Assembly: GCA_045591925.1 (NCBI GenBank)
Contig: JAZNTW010000036.1
Coordinates: 44,132 to 108,131, forward strand
Length of the DNA stretch: 64,000 nt
Direction: 5' to 3'
DNA from: Firm-04 sp045591925
Lineage (GTDB): Bacteria > Bacillota > Clostridia > Oscillospirales > Ruminococcaceae
A program made the translations under genes and the position numbers. Below are positions 7,919 through 15,778 of this stretch, piece by piece. Positions within the stretch are counted from its first letter, which is position 1; each line of letters opens with the position of its first letter. Under the pieces are notes generated by a model. It made no database searches. It worked only from the letters and a program-made list of their open reading frames with translations, and was not told the origin of the DNA.

Positions 7919-7961
7919 TATAGTTTGTCTAACTTTTTGGGGTCAGTTCAGGGGTTCGTGA

Positions 7962-8720
7962 TTATGCTTCATTGAGCAGATCGGTCATATCGTAGAGCTT
8001 GGGCTGCTTTCCAACAAGGAACACAGCAGCATTGACAGACCCCTCTGCAAATACGCGCTTAGAAGACGCAGTATGCTTCAGGGAAATACACTCATCCGGT
8101 CCTGCAAACAAGACCTCATGCTCACCAACAATGGAGCCGCCGCGAATCGAATGAATTCCGATTTCGCTGAGTTCACGCTTCTTGCGGACATTGTGACGAT
8201 CATATACCGGATGCTTCGGCGGGTCATACTCCGTACAAAGCGAATTTGCAAGCATCAGTGCCGTGCCGGATGGCGCATCAATCTTCTGATTGTGATGCTT
8301 TTCGATGATTTCAACATCAAACTGATTGCCAAGCACCGCGGCTGCTTTCTTCGAGAGTGCAATCAAAAGCTGAATGCCAAGCGACATATTAAAGGTCGAG
8401 AACAGCGCAATATTTGCCGATGCTGCTCTGATTTGCGCAAGCTGCTCATCGGAATAGCCGGTTGTTGCCAGAACGATCGGTGTTCCGGTTGCCTGTGCAT
8501 ATTCGAGCAATGCGTTCAGGCTGTTCGGATGGCTGTAATCAATGATGACATCCGGCTTCTCGATCATCTTGGATGGATTGTCGTATACCGGAAAGATAAA
8601 GCCGGCATCCGTCCGGATATCAATGCCGCAGCAAATCGCACAATCGGAACGCTCCGCAATGCTGCTGACCAGCGTTCTGCCCATATGACCAGCCACGCCG
8701 CTGACTGCTATCTGAATCAT
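7962..8720 (-). CDS. dapB: 4-hydroxy-tetrahydrodipicolinate reductase
   Basis: Catalyses NAD(P)H-dependent reduction in the diaminopimelate/lysine pathway. The 252-residue protein has the nucleotide-binding VSGVAGHMGRTL at the N terminus, the ATTGYSDEQL segment and the signature EKHHNQKIDAPSGTAL containing the catalytic His and Lys. Length is normal. It is the last gene of the lysine-riboswitch operon, 75 bases after dapA; an intercistronic 10-bp hairpin (8756-8781) lies in that gap. The stop is only 11 bases from the IS3 remnant. Confidence 0.95.
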   Translation of the reverse strand: MIQIAVSGVAGHMGRTLVSSIAERSDCAICCGIDIRTDAGFIFPVYDNPSKMIEKPDVIIDYSHPNSLNALLEYAQATGTPIVLATTGYSDEQLAQIRAASANIALFSTFNMSLGIQLLIALSKKAAAVLGNQFDVEIIEKHHNQKIDAPSGTALMLANSLCTEYDPPKHPVYDRHNVRKKRELSEIGIHSIRGGSIVGEHEVLFAGPDECISLKHTASSKRVFAEGSVNAAVFLVGKQPKLYDMTDLLNEA

Positions 8721-8795
8721 GTTTTTTCATTCCTTTCAATATATGATACAGCAACGCCGCCTGAATTCAGCTTCAAACGGCATTGCATATCCTCT

Positions 8796-9683
8796 TTAGA
8801 CCAAGCCCTGCTTCTGCATTTCCGCAACAAGCGTTGCCTTGGTTCCCTCTGCCATCTCGTACAGCGGCAGACGACAGCCGCCTGCTGCATAGCCCATCTG
8901 ATTGACCGCTTCCTTGACCGGAATCGGGTTTGTCTCGATGAACAGTGCGTGAATCAGCTTGAGATACTTGAGCTGGAGGGCTGCGGCAGTCTTATAATCG
9001 CCTGCAAGTGCAGCAGCAGTCATATCATGTGTTTCCTTTGGCGCAACATTCGACAGCACAGAGATGACGCCCTTTGCACCGAGGCTCATCATCGGGACAA
9101 TCTGGTCATCATTGCCGCTGTAGACATCCAGTGTGTCGCCGCAGCGTTCGATCAGATTTGCAGTATAGGTAATATTGCCGACTGCGTCCTTCATTGCAAC
9201 AATATTGTCAATTTCAGCGAGCTTTGCAGCGGTATCCACATCAATATTCAAGCCGGTTCTGGACGGTACATTGTACAGAATAATCGGCAGACTGGTATTT
9301 TCCGCAATCGTCTTATAGTGGACATACAGACCGCGCTGCGTGGTCTTGTTGTAATACGGTGTGACGATCAGAAGTGCGTCTGCACCGACCTCCTCTGCCG
9401 CCTTGGACAGCATCACGGCTGTTTCGGTCGAGTTGCTGCCGGTACCTGCAATCACCGGTACACGATGATTGGTATACTCCACAGCATACTTGATCAAATC
9501 CATATGCTCCTGCTCAGAGAGTGTGGAGCTTTCGCCGGTCGTGCCTGCAATGACAAGCGCATCCGTCCCGTTTTCAATCTGGAAGTCAATCAGCCTTGCA
9601 AATTCCTCATAATTGATAGAACCATCCGCCTTGAACGGCGTCACAAGTGCAACTGCTGCACCGGTAAAAATAGTAGGCTTCAT
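8796..9683 (-). CDS. dapA: 4-hydroxy-tetrahydrodipicolinate synthase
   Basis: Condenses pyruvate with aspartate semialdehyde. The 295-residue TIM-barrel protein shows VALVTPFKADGSINYE, the GTTGESSTL phosphate/substrate loop, the YYNKTTQRG region with the proton-relay Tyr, YNVPSRTGLNI, and the Schiff-base Lys in VAMKDAVGNI. AAAGGAT precedes the ATG at 9683. It lies six bases after the unknown 151-residue gene, in the lysine operon. Confidence 0.95.
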   Translation of the reverse strand: MKPTIFTGAAVALVTPFKADGSINYEEFARLIDFQIENGTDALVIAGTTGESSTLSEQEHMDLIKYAVEYTNHRVPVIAGTGSNSTETAVMLSKAAEEVGADALLIVTPYYNKTTQRGLYVHYKTIAENTSLPIILYNVPSRTGLNIDVDTAAKLAEIDNIVAMKDAVGNITYTANLIERCGDTLDVYSGNDDQIVPMMSLGAKGVISVLSNVAPKETHDMTAAALAGDYKTAAALQLKYLKLIHALFIETNPIPVKEAVNQMGYAAGGCRLPLYEMAEGTKATLVAEMQKQGLV

Positions 9684-9689
9684 TCTATA

Positions 9690-10145
9690 TCATCCTTTCT
9701 GAATCTTATGATTCTCATGCAGCAGCGCCGAAAAATCGGTTTGCAGCCATGCAAGAAGCTGCGCATACTGCACTGCGTCAAATCCGGAGACCTCGGCGGA
9801 ATCGCTATCCTGCGCGCACAACGCAAAAATCAGATCGCCATAAATCGGACATCCGGTATGATAAAGACAGGTACCGAGTGTATTGGCGTCAAGCGACCGG
9901 TCACCGCTGCGTGCGTCGAGAAAGAAGCACAGTACCGCATCCCCGACCCTGAGATTTGCCGGTCTTTGCGACACGCGCAAACGCTCCGTCACATCCGTAT
10001 GCAGCAAATCCGCAAGCATGATCTGCGTCACGCCTCCTGCCGCTACGGGTATCTGCTCCAGCGTACCGTCTGCACGGACGCGCAGCAGGCTTTCGCTTAG
10101 GTTCATCTCAATACACACCCCTGTCGATAGTATATTTTCGATCAA
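9690..10145 (-). CDS. Uncharacterised protein in the lysine operon
   Basis: A 151-residue soluble protein I cannot assign. The central VGDAVLCFFLDARSG and CLYHTGCPIYGDLIFALC segments faintly recall DUF3846-type proteins, but this is weak. The start overlaps the stop of the upstream gene as ATGA, indicating translational coupling; an alternative ATG at 10106 has AGGGGTG nine bases upstream and is also plausible. Lying between an upstream unknown gene and dapA under the lysine riboswitch, it may have a lysine- or diaminopimelate-linked role, but this rests on context only. Confidence 0.65.
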   Translation of the reverse strand: MIENILSTGVCIEMNLSESLLRVRADGTLEQIPVAAGGVTQIMLADLLHTDVTERLRVSQRPANLRVGDAVLCFFLDARSGDRSLDANTLGTCLYHTGCPIYGDLIFALCAQDSDSAEVSGFDAVQYAQLLAWLQTDFSALLHENHKIQKG

Positions 10146-10744
10146 AGCATTTTGACAAAGTTCCGAGCCATTTCGCCGGCAGATACCGATTTTCCGATGG
10201 TACTGAGCGATTCGTCTACGCCGAAGCGATAGACCGGAAGCTGTTCATCGGGATCAAGCGTCCGAATCGCATCCATAACGGAGTCGAAGCCGGCATCCTG
10301 TATCGGAACAAAAATACGCTCAGTCTCATCACTGTCATTCAGAACCATCGTGACCGAAACAGCTCGTTTGGAACCGGTCACAGCGATATATCGTTCCTTG
10401 GATGAGAGCAGAAACGCACGGTATTCCATCAGCGTTTCCTTGGCGCCGCACGCAATCAGCAGTTCACTGAGCGCGTGCGCCTCCAAATCGGTTGCGTCAT
10501 CATGCAGCGCAAGCAGATAATTCCGCGGCTTCAAGCCGTAAGTATGCTCGCGCAAAAAGCTCCGCAGCGAGCCGCGCTGATGATTATAGGACTGAAAATA
10601 CGCCGGTACATACGGATAAACAGGCGGTTCCTTTGGCGTATAGGTCTCAAAGGATACGCCGCCGTAGACATTGAGATCGCTATATACTTCAATCGCTGCA
10701 ATCTCAATCGTATCCTGCATCGGGCATACAAATACAGATCTCAT
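10142..10744 (-). CDS. Uncharacterised 200-residue protein in the lysine operon
   Basis: A soluble, acidic 200-residue protein without a recognised domain. It has a Pro/Tyr-rich stretch (residues about 35-55, KEPPVYPYVPAYF), a basic SLRSFLREHTYGLK segment, and a second half with alternating beta-type segments. No signal peptide or membrane helix. GGGGCGG lies upstream of the ATG at 10744. It overlaps the next gene by four bases and follows the membrane protein gene by 39 bases, so it is part of the asd-dapA-dapB transcription unit. Confidence 0.65.
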   Translation of the reverse strand: MRSVFVCPMQDTIEIAAIEVYSDLNVYGGVSFETYTPKEPPVYPYVPAYFQSYNHQRGSLRSFLREHTYGLKPRNYLLALHDDATDLEAHALSELLIACGAKETLMEYRAFLLSSKERYIAVTGSKRAVSVTMVLNDSDETERIFVPIQDAGFDSVMDAIRTLDPDEQLPVYRFGVDESLSTIGKSVSAGEMARNFVKML

Positions 10745-10783
10745 GCCGCGGATCCGCCCCTTTCTTCGGATATTGCAGGTGAA

Positions 10784-11566
10784 TTACAACCGCATATCAA
10801 ACAGATTCTGATAATCGGATATAACAACTTTTGTATTATCTTTTATGACACTGTCAGTAATAATATCCGCCCGCGGATTTCTTTCCTTCAGCATACAGAT
10901 CAGTTTTTGCACCGGAAAATCCTGCGCAGAATTCTCTTCATACCGTACACGCTGTCCGTAACCGTCGTAGAGAATCAGAACCGGTCCGGGAGGGGGATAC
11001 GGGCGTTTTGTTGCGCGAATGAAAGAATTCACACTATCCCGAATGTGGCGTCCGTATACGATTTCATCCAGCCGCATGATCGTATACATCGGATAGTGTG
11101 CCCATACAATGCGGTCAACGTCATAGTTTTGTGTCCACATTTCCGAGTATGCACAGTTCTTCACAATCAGATAGGATTTTGTCAGCAGCAGATTCGTTGA
11201 TACTAAAGCATCCGGTGCTTCTGCTTCTGTGAGAATCTGTTGTTCGACTCTCTTGGGATCACCGCAGCAGCGGTCACGAAACTTACTGAACTCGTCTATA
11301 TTCGGCTTCGGGTCTCCGCTGGGCATTTTTTCTCTCTTGATAGAGATACATCTGACAAGGAAGAATGCCGACATCACAAAGGAGAATATATGTCCGATTT
11401 TATTATCGAACGAGACAGTCTTATCTAAGCCCCAAAATAAAACAAAAATTAATCCAAACACCACGAATCCAAAGAAATTACCATAGAGATAATTCGGCTT
11501 CTCTTCTGAAAGGAGTTCTTCTACGCCTTTGACCCGGAGCGTTAACAGAATTTCGTTTTCCTTCAT
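10784..11566 (-). CDS. Uncharacterised membrane protein in the lysine operon
   Basis: A 260-residue protein with two N-terminal hydrophobic segments (about residues 29-50 and 60-75), a Cys pair near residue 99-100 (FRDRCCGDP) and a C-terminal soluble half with alternating strands (NLLLTKSYLIVKN, PVLILYDGYGQRV), reminiscent of two-TM PH-like/YcxB-type proteins but not firmly assignable. AGGAAA lies upstream of the ATG, 35 bases after asd. First of three unknown genes between asd and dapA. Confidence 0.65.
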   Translation of the reverse strand: MKENEILLTLRVKGVEELLSEEKPNYLYGNFFGFVVFGLIFVLFWGLDKTVSFDNKIGHIFSFVMSAFFLVRCISIKREKMPSGDPKPNIDEFSKFRDRCCGDPKRVEQQILTEAEAPDALVSTNLLLTKSYLIVKNCAYSEMWTQNYDVDRIVWAHYPMYTIMRLDEIVYGRHIRDSVNSFIRATKRPYPPPGPVLILYDGYGQRVRYEENSAQDFPVQKLICMLKERNPRADIITDSVIKDNTKVVISDYQNLFDMRL

Positions 11567-11601
11567 AGAATCGTTTCCTCACTGTGCATGGGACAGAAAA
11601 C

Positions 11602-12687
11602 TCAGCGGTCGAAATAGCCCTTTGCTGCGAGCAGCTCTGCCAGCTCTACAGCACCGCCTGCCGCGCCGCGCAGCGTATTGTGCGAGAGACAGACAAACTT
11701 GTAATCGAACATGGTATCCTCGCGCAGTCTGCCGACCGAAATCGCCATACCGCCTTCCAGATTTCTGTCGATCTTTGCCTGCGGACGATCCGGATCCTCG
11801 AAATAGTTGAGGAACTGCTTCGGCGCGTGCGGCAGATCAAGCTCCTGCGGTACGCCCTTATACTCCGCCCATGCAGCCTTGATTTCTTCCTCGCTCGGCT
11901 TATTTTCAAATTTGACAAATACGGCAGCCGTATGACCATCCGAAACCGGTACGCGGAGGCACTGCGTCGTAATCAGCGGGCTTTGCGCCTTGACGATCTC
12001 GCCGTTTTCGATCGTACCCCAGATCTTCAGCGGCTCCTGCTCGGACTTCTCCTCCTCGCCGCCGATATACGGAATCAGGTTATCGACCATTTCCGGCCAG
12101 CGCTCAAAGGTCTTTCCGGCACCGGAGATCGCCTGATAGGTGCAGGCAAGCACCTGCTGAATGCCGAATTTGCGCAGCGGATGCAGTGCCGGAACATAGC
12201 TCTGAATCGAGCAGTTGGACTTGACTGCGATAAAGCCGCGCTTTGTGCCAAGACGCTCCTTCTGGGAAGCAATGATATCCAGATGCTCCGGATTCAGCTC
12301 CGGAATGATCATCGGTACATCTGCTGTAAAGCGGTGTGCAGAGTTATTGGAAACGATCGGGCACTCAGCCTTTGCATATGCTTCCTCCAGTGCGCGAAGC
12401 TCATCTTTCTTCATATCGACTGCGCAGAAGCAGAAATCAACCTGAGCAGCGATTTTTTCGATGTCTGCACCGGCATCATAGATCACGAGATCCGCAAACT
12501 TCTCCGGCATAGGCTGATCCTTGAACGCCCATCTTGCGCCGACAGCCTCGCGATAGGTCTTGCCTGCGGAACGGGAAGATGCTGCCATTACAGTCACCTT
12601 GAACCACGGATGATCCGCAAGGAGCAGCGCAAAACGCTGACCAACCATACCCGTTGCACCGATGATGCCTACACGAAATTCTTTCAT
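11602..12687 (-). CDS. asd: Aspartate-semialdehyde dehydrogenase (archaeal/fungal-type)
   Basis: Makes aspartate semialdehyde, the branch point to lysine, threonine and methionine. The 361-residue protein begins FRVGIIGATGMVGQRFALLL, shares the SSRSAGKTYREAV region of the archaeal/fungal-type enzymes, has the catalytic Cys in VKSNCSIQSYVPAL, and SGAGKTFERWPEM downstream. The frame is open 61 codons upstream, but GGAGG sits eight bases before the ATG at 12687 and the upstream part falls in the riboswitch leader, so I take the shorter form. First gene of the lysine operon. Confidence 0.93.
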   Translation of the reverse strand: MKEFRVGIIGATGMVGQRFALLLADHPWFKVTVMAASSRSAGKTYREAVGARWAFKDQPMPEKFADLVIYDAGADIEKIAAQVDFCFCAVDMKKDELRALEEAYAKAECPIVSNNSAHRFTADVPMIIPELNPEHLDIIASQKERLGTKRGFIAVKSNCSIQSYVPALHPLRKFGIQQVLACTYQAISGAGKTFERWPEMVDNLIPYIGGEEEKSEQEPLKIWGTIENGEIVKAQSPLITTQCLRVPVSDGHTAAVFVKFENKPSEEEIKAAWAEYKGVPQELDLPHAPKQFLNYFEDPDRPQAKIDRNLEGGMAISVGRLREDTMFDYKFVCLSHNTLRGAAGGAVELAELLAAKGYFDR

Positions 12688-12751
12688 AACTAAGAGTCCT
12701 CCATTTCTTGTTTCGTTCCGCACGCTGCCGCGCGCAGAAAGCCTGAGGCAG

Positions 12752-12777
12752 AAAAAAATCCGCCAGCATATGGCGGA
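12752..12777 (-). terminator. Riboswitch-controlled terminator before asd
   Basis: Minus-strand stem TCCGCCA/TGGCGGA (12759-12777) with a five-base loop, directly followed by seven U residues. It lies between the lysine aptamer and asd and is the natural expression platform: lysine binding is expected to favour termination. Confidence 0.85.
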
Positions 12778-12847
12778 CATTGAGCAGTTGAACGGATTTG
12801 CGATTCGCGCCGCTGACGTTTCCGGATGCAGCGTGGTTCGCAAAAAA

Positions 12848-13044
12848 CCGGTCAGCACTCCACAAAGCATTCCTTTCCAAATGCCATGTGACAGTCACGC
12901 ACCTATTTGGTACGCGCCCAGCAATTCCGATACCGTATCGAAACTACTTCGGCGGTCTTGCCTTTTCTGTCGGAATCCGGTCTTGCGACCACGGGTTCGG
13001 CACCCTCATCCGGCAGGACTCATCAAGCCCGCGCCTCTGTCCGT
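12848..13044 (-). promoter_or_regulatory. Lysine riboswitch (L box) upstream of asd
   Basis: The minus strand reads the L-box landmarks in order: ACAGAGGCGCGGG after the P1 strand, GATGAGTCCTGCCGG, GACCGCCGAAGTAG, GCTGGGCGCGTACC, GTGACTGTCAC and the closing GGAGTGCTGACCG that re-pairs with CGGACAG to form P1. It begins at the predicted transcription start and is followed by a terminator and then asd. In this RNA class lysine binding represses the biosynthetic operon. Confidence 0.88.
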
Positions 13045-13050
13045 ATCTTT

Positions 13051-13079
13051 ATTCTATCACATCACGATTGATTTGTCAA
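13051..13079 (-). promoter_or_regulatory. Sigma-A promoter of the lysine operon
   Basis: Minus-strand TTGACA (13074-13079), 17-base spacer, TAGAAT (13051-13056). The start site predicted at about 13044 coincides with the first strand of the lysine aptamer. Confidence 0.85.
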
Positions 13080-13156
13080 TACCTATTTTGAAATATTTTG
13101 TATTTTCACGAAACACATTTGTATATTTGAAGAAAACATTTTTTTGTGAAAACTGC

Positions 13157-13185
13157 TTGACACAATCTGCAAATTATGCTAAAAT
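13157..13185 (+). promoter_or_regulatory. Sigma-A promoter of the FTR-like/thioredoxin operon
   Basis: TTGACA (13157-13162), 17-base spacer, TAAAAT (13180-13185), about 62 bases before the ATG at 13248. Divergent from the lysine operon promoter. Confidence 0.8.
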
Positions 13186-13247
13186 GAGAGTATCGAATCC
13201 CAAATGGGATATGATATCACTATCACAACTGTCAGGAGCGTGAAATC

Positions 13248-13445
13248 ATGAAGATTCGTTTCAATGAGGACGAAGCCATTGTCGCGCGTATTCGCGAGGG
13301 ACTGCGCAAAAAGGAGGGCTATTGCCCCTGCCGATTACAGCGCACCGAGGAAAATATTTGTATGTGTCAGGAGTTCCGCGACCAGATTGCCGATCCGGAG
13401 TTCGAGGGCTACTGTCATTGCAGACTATACTATAAGGAAAAATAA
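13248..13445 (+). CDS. Ferredoxin-thioredoxin reductase catalytic-subunit-like protein
   Basis: A 65-residue protein built around three CxC motifs: CPC at 26-28, CMC at 38-40 and CHC at 56-58, the cysteine signature of the ferredoxin:thioredoxin reductase catalytic (beta) subunit, whose cysteines hold a [4Fe-4S] cluster and a redox-active disulfide. The YCPCRL and YCHCRLYY contexts fit. It is shorter than plant or cyanobacterial subunits and no variable (alpha) subunit is adjacent, as is usual for anaerobic bacterial forms. AGGAG precedes the ATG. The thioredoxin gene begins 12 bases after its stop, strongly supporting electron transfer from ferredoxin to that thioredoxin. Confidence 0.85.
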   Translation: MKIRFNEDEAIVARIREGLRKKEGYCPCRLQRTEENICMCQEFRDQIADPEFEGYCHCRLYYKEK

Positions 13446-13457
13446 GGAGGTTACACA

Positions 13458-13772
13458 ATGGCAATTAAAGATATCAGCAGTATGGCAAAATTTGAATCCA
13501 AGGTTTTGAATGAAAACGGAAAGGTTCTGGTTGATTTTTGGGCGACATGGTGCGGTCCCTGCATAATGATGGGACCCGTCTTGGAGGATATTGATGCGGC
13601 AAGACGGGATGTGAAGGTTTTCAGAGTCAATGTTGACGAGGAACCCGATATTGCTGCACAATTCAATATCAACAGTATCCCTGCCTTTCTACTCTTTGAA
13701 AACGGAAAGCTCGTCAAGCACGTTACCGGCGCTATGCCGATTGAAATGCTGAGATTCAAGCTCGGAATCTGA
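13458..13772 (+). CDS. trxA: Thioredoxin
   Basis: A 104-residue single-domain thioredoxin with the active site DFWATWCGPCIMMGP at about residues 27-41, the buried Asp and cis-Pro (NSIPAFLLF) expected of the fold. A second short helix contains MGPVLEDIDAA. AAGGAGG lies eight bases before the ATG. Co-transcribed with the FTR-like gene and followed by a terminator. Its likely role is cytosolic thiol-disulfide exchange with reduction supplied by its operon partner. Confidence 0.93.
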   Translation: MAIKDISSMAKFESKVLNENGKVLVDFWATWCGPCIMMGPVLEDIDAARRDVKVFRVNVDEEPDIAAQFNINSIPAFLLFENGKLVKHVTGAMPIEMLRFKLGI

Positions 13773-13786
13773 ATCTATATAATGAT

Positions 13787-13831
13787 AAAACCGCGGATTC
13801 GGCGTATGATACGCCTAAGCTCCGCGGTTTA
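13787..13831. terminator. Bidirectional terminator between trxA and the deaminase gene
   Basis: A 10-bp stem AAACCGCGGA/TCCGCGGTTT (13788-13797 and 13821-13830) enclosing a second perfect hairpin GGCGTATGATACGCC, flanked by A and T runs. It separates the convergent trxA (+) and deaminase (-) genes. Confidence 0.8.
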
Positions 13832-13848
13832 TTATATGCAAAAGTCAA

Positions 13849-15117
13849 TCAGCGTGTCAAACGGTCAATCCGGCTTCTGGTATCGGCAATGACAGCTTCC
13901 GGTGCCATACCAATGCAATATTTTCCATTTTCATAGAGTATCTTTCCGGCACACATCGTCAGCATAACAAGGTCACGGCCGCCGTTCAGCACAAGACTCT
14001 CCGGAATATGATGCGCCGGCTGGATATTCGGTGACTGCAAATCAATCTCAATTAGGTCAGCCTGCTTGCCCACCGCCAAGATATCGCAGTCATCCAGACC
14101 CATGGCACGCGCAGACCCAACCGTTGCCGCACGGAGCATCGAAGCTGCCGGAATCGCCGCAGCGTCCATATGCTTCAGCTTTTGCAGCACAGTTCCGAGA
14201 TACATCTCCCGAAACATATCAAGCGCATTGTTCGAGGCTGCACCATCCGTACCAAGCGCAAGATTAACGCCCTCGTTCAGTGCTTCCTTCAGCGGTGCAA
14301 TGCCGCTTGCGAGCTTTGCGTTGGATGCCGGACAGGATACCATCCAAAGCCCGTTCCGCTGAAATACAGCACGGTCTTTTTCGTCCAGCCAGACACCGTG
14401 AAAGCCGCCGCCGCCATGCTCCCATATTCCGAGCGATTCAAAATACTGTGCCGGTGATGCGCCATGGCGTTCGATACATTCCAGATGCTCACGCTCCGTT
14501 TCGCTGATGTGCATATACACCGGCTGACGTTCCGCACGCGCAAGCTCTGCAACGCCGCGGTGCAGACTCTCATCACTCGTATATTCCGCATGAAATCCGA
14601 GCCGATAGCCGATGCGTGGATGGATATTCCGGAACTTCTGAAATTGGTCGTTCAGACGTTCTACATCCTGCGCCGTACCGTTGATGCCGCCGCAAAGCAC
14701 GCCGCGCAGACCGCATTCAATCGCCGCCTGCACCGTGCTGTCCGGATAAAAATACATATCAAAAAACGCCGTCGTTCCGGATGCAATATATTCCAAATTC
14801 GCAAGGCGGTCAAAGGCATACACATCCTCTGCCGTCAGTCTATCCTCATAGGGAAACACCTTTTCAAACAGCCATGTCTGCAACGGAACATCCTCCGCAA
14901 ATGAACGCAGAAACGTCATTGCAGAATGCGTATGCGCATTTTTGAAGCTCGGCATCAGCAGATTGCCTTTGACGTCGATCTCACGTTCAAACTCCGGCAG
15001 CTCCGTAGGCGTCTCACCGATATAGCAGATGACCTCGCTATCCGTCCAAAGCTCGCCGGTCTGCACGGAGCAGTCCTCTGCCATGGTCATAATCTTCGCA
15101 TTATAAAAACGTATCAT
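13849..15117 (-). CDS. mtaD: 5'-methylthioadenosine/S-adenosylhomocysteine deaminase-like amidohydrolase
   Basis: A 422-residue metal-dependent hydrolase of the amidohydrolase superfamily. Metal ligands appear in NAHTHSAM (HxH), the GFHAEYTSDE His, the YMHISETEREH segment and the Asp in NLALGTDGAASNN. This pattern matches MTA/SAH deaminases that convert S-adenosylhomocysteine to S-inosylhomocysteine, though guanine or other purine deaminases are related. I chose the ATG at 15117 (AAAGGAAAAGG upstream) over the ATG at 15150. The gene sits downstream of ahcY and punA on the same strand, which supports a role in adenosylhomocysteine or nucleoside salvage. Confidence 0.78.
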   Translation of the reverse strand: MIRFYNAKIMTMAEDCSVQTGELWTDSEVICYIGETPTELPEFEREIDVKGNLLMPSFKNAHTHSAMTFLRSFAEDVPLQTWLFEKVFPYEDRLTAEDVYAFDRLANLEYIASGTTAFFDMYFYPDSTVQAAIECGLRGVLCGGINGTAQDVERLNDQFQKFRNIHPRIGYRLGFHAEYTSDESLHRGVAELARAERQPVYMHISETEREHLECIERHGASPAQYFESLGIWEHGGGGFHGVWLDEKDRAVFQRNGLWMVSCPASNAKLASGIAPLKEALNEGVNLALGTDGAASNNALDMFREMYLGTVLQKLKHMDAAAIPAASMLRAATVGSARAMGLDDCDILAVGKQADLIEIDLQSPNIQPAHHIPESLVLNGGRDLVMLTMCAGKILYENGKYCIGMAPEAVIADTRSRIDRLTR

Positions 15118-15136
15118 CCCGATATCCTTTTCCTTT

Positions 15137-15739
15137 CTAAACCACGCCATTCTGCCGCAGCGCGTCCTGCATCGCTTCTACTGCGATCCGAATATCACCG
15201 ATCTCGTCATATGTCTCCGTAAATGTCGCCGCGCTCTGTAGGGAAAGATAAGAGCCGTAATATTCCAGAAGCTGAACGCCGCGTGCCAGAATCCGCAAAA
15301 TCTGCGCATTGCCTGCCGCACGGTATTCCGCATTGTCGATCCGGTCATACTGGAAAAAGCTGACCGCGTGAAGAAACTGCGCCATCAGGTCGTAAAAGAG
15401 CTGCTCCATCTGGTCATACAGCGTATCGGCACGCTGGGTTTTGTCAAGTCTGCGGCGCATTGCCTGTCGCTCATGAAAAATCTCAATCTCCTGTATCGCT
15501 TTGGTCGTCCAGTTCTTGACATTCTCTCCGAACACGCCAAGCGGAAACGTCCTTGCGGTATCCGATACAAATGTATATTCCTTTATGAGGAGACAGCGAC
15601 GATATTCCGAATCTAAGTCGTTGTTCTTCAGCAGATCAAGCGTCAAAGCATAATTCACCTTGGTATGGCTTTTCAGATGCTTTTTCTCCCAATTCTCAAT
15701 CTGCCGGAGTATTTTTTCTCCCTTGCTGTTTTTGCTCAT
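15137..15739 (-). CDS. Uncharacterised helical protein in the SAH/purine cluster
   Basis: A 200-residue soluble protein, predicted mostly alpha-helical, with a basic N terminus and long charged helices (RQIENWEKKHLKSHTK, HERQAMRRRLDKTQR, LYDQMEQLFYDLMAQF). No known domain recognised, no signal peptide. GGGGACGG lies upstream of the ATG. It is 19 bases before the deaminase start and 39 bases after punA, so it belongs to the same transcription unit. Confidence 0.65.
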   Translation of the reverse strand: MSKNSKGEKILRQIENWEKKHLKSHTKVNYALTLDLLKNNDLDSEYRRCLLIKEYTFVSDTARTFPLGVFGENVKNWTTKAIQEIEIFHERQAMRRRLDKTQRADTLYDQMEQLFYDLMAQFLHAVSFFQYDRIDNAEYRAAGNAQILRILARGVQLLEYYGSYLSLQSAATFTETYDEIGDIRIAVEAMQDALRQNGVV

Positions 15740-15778
15740 CGTTCCGTCCCCTTTGCCTGAAAATGTTGCACTTGCTGC

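Larger units (their letters stand above)
7478..7950 (+). mobile_element. Internally deleted IS3-family (IS150-group) remnant
   Basis: The left end TGAAATGCCCCCC...GTTAGACAA (7478-7503) and the right end whose complement reads TGAACTGACCCC...GTTAGACAA (7925-7950) are imperfect terminal inverted repeats typical of IS3/IS150 elements. Between them only the first codons of orfA and the last codons of orfB survive, followed by a 13-bp hairpin (7690-7720) and a nested miniature element. No target duplication is visible. The right end lies 11 bases from the dapB stop, so insertion probably removed or replaced the original operon terminator. Confidence 0.75.

Noticed and set aside
8756..8781. Hairpin between dapA and dapB as a terminator
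   Set aside because: Stem is good but no U run follows; more likely an RNA processing or stability element.
8073..10100. A long open frame (675 codons) on the plus strand antisense to dapB and dapA
   Set aside because: It exactly mirrors clearly functional minus-strand genes, has no ribosome binding site or recognisable domain, and reflects codon bias of the true genes. The same applies to long antisense frames at 11584-12693, 17368-18645, 23805-25406, 27394-28704 and 55510-57348.
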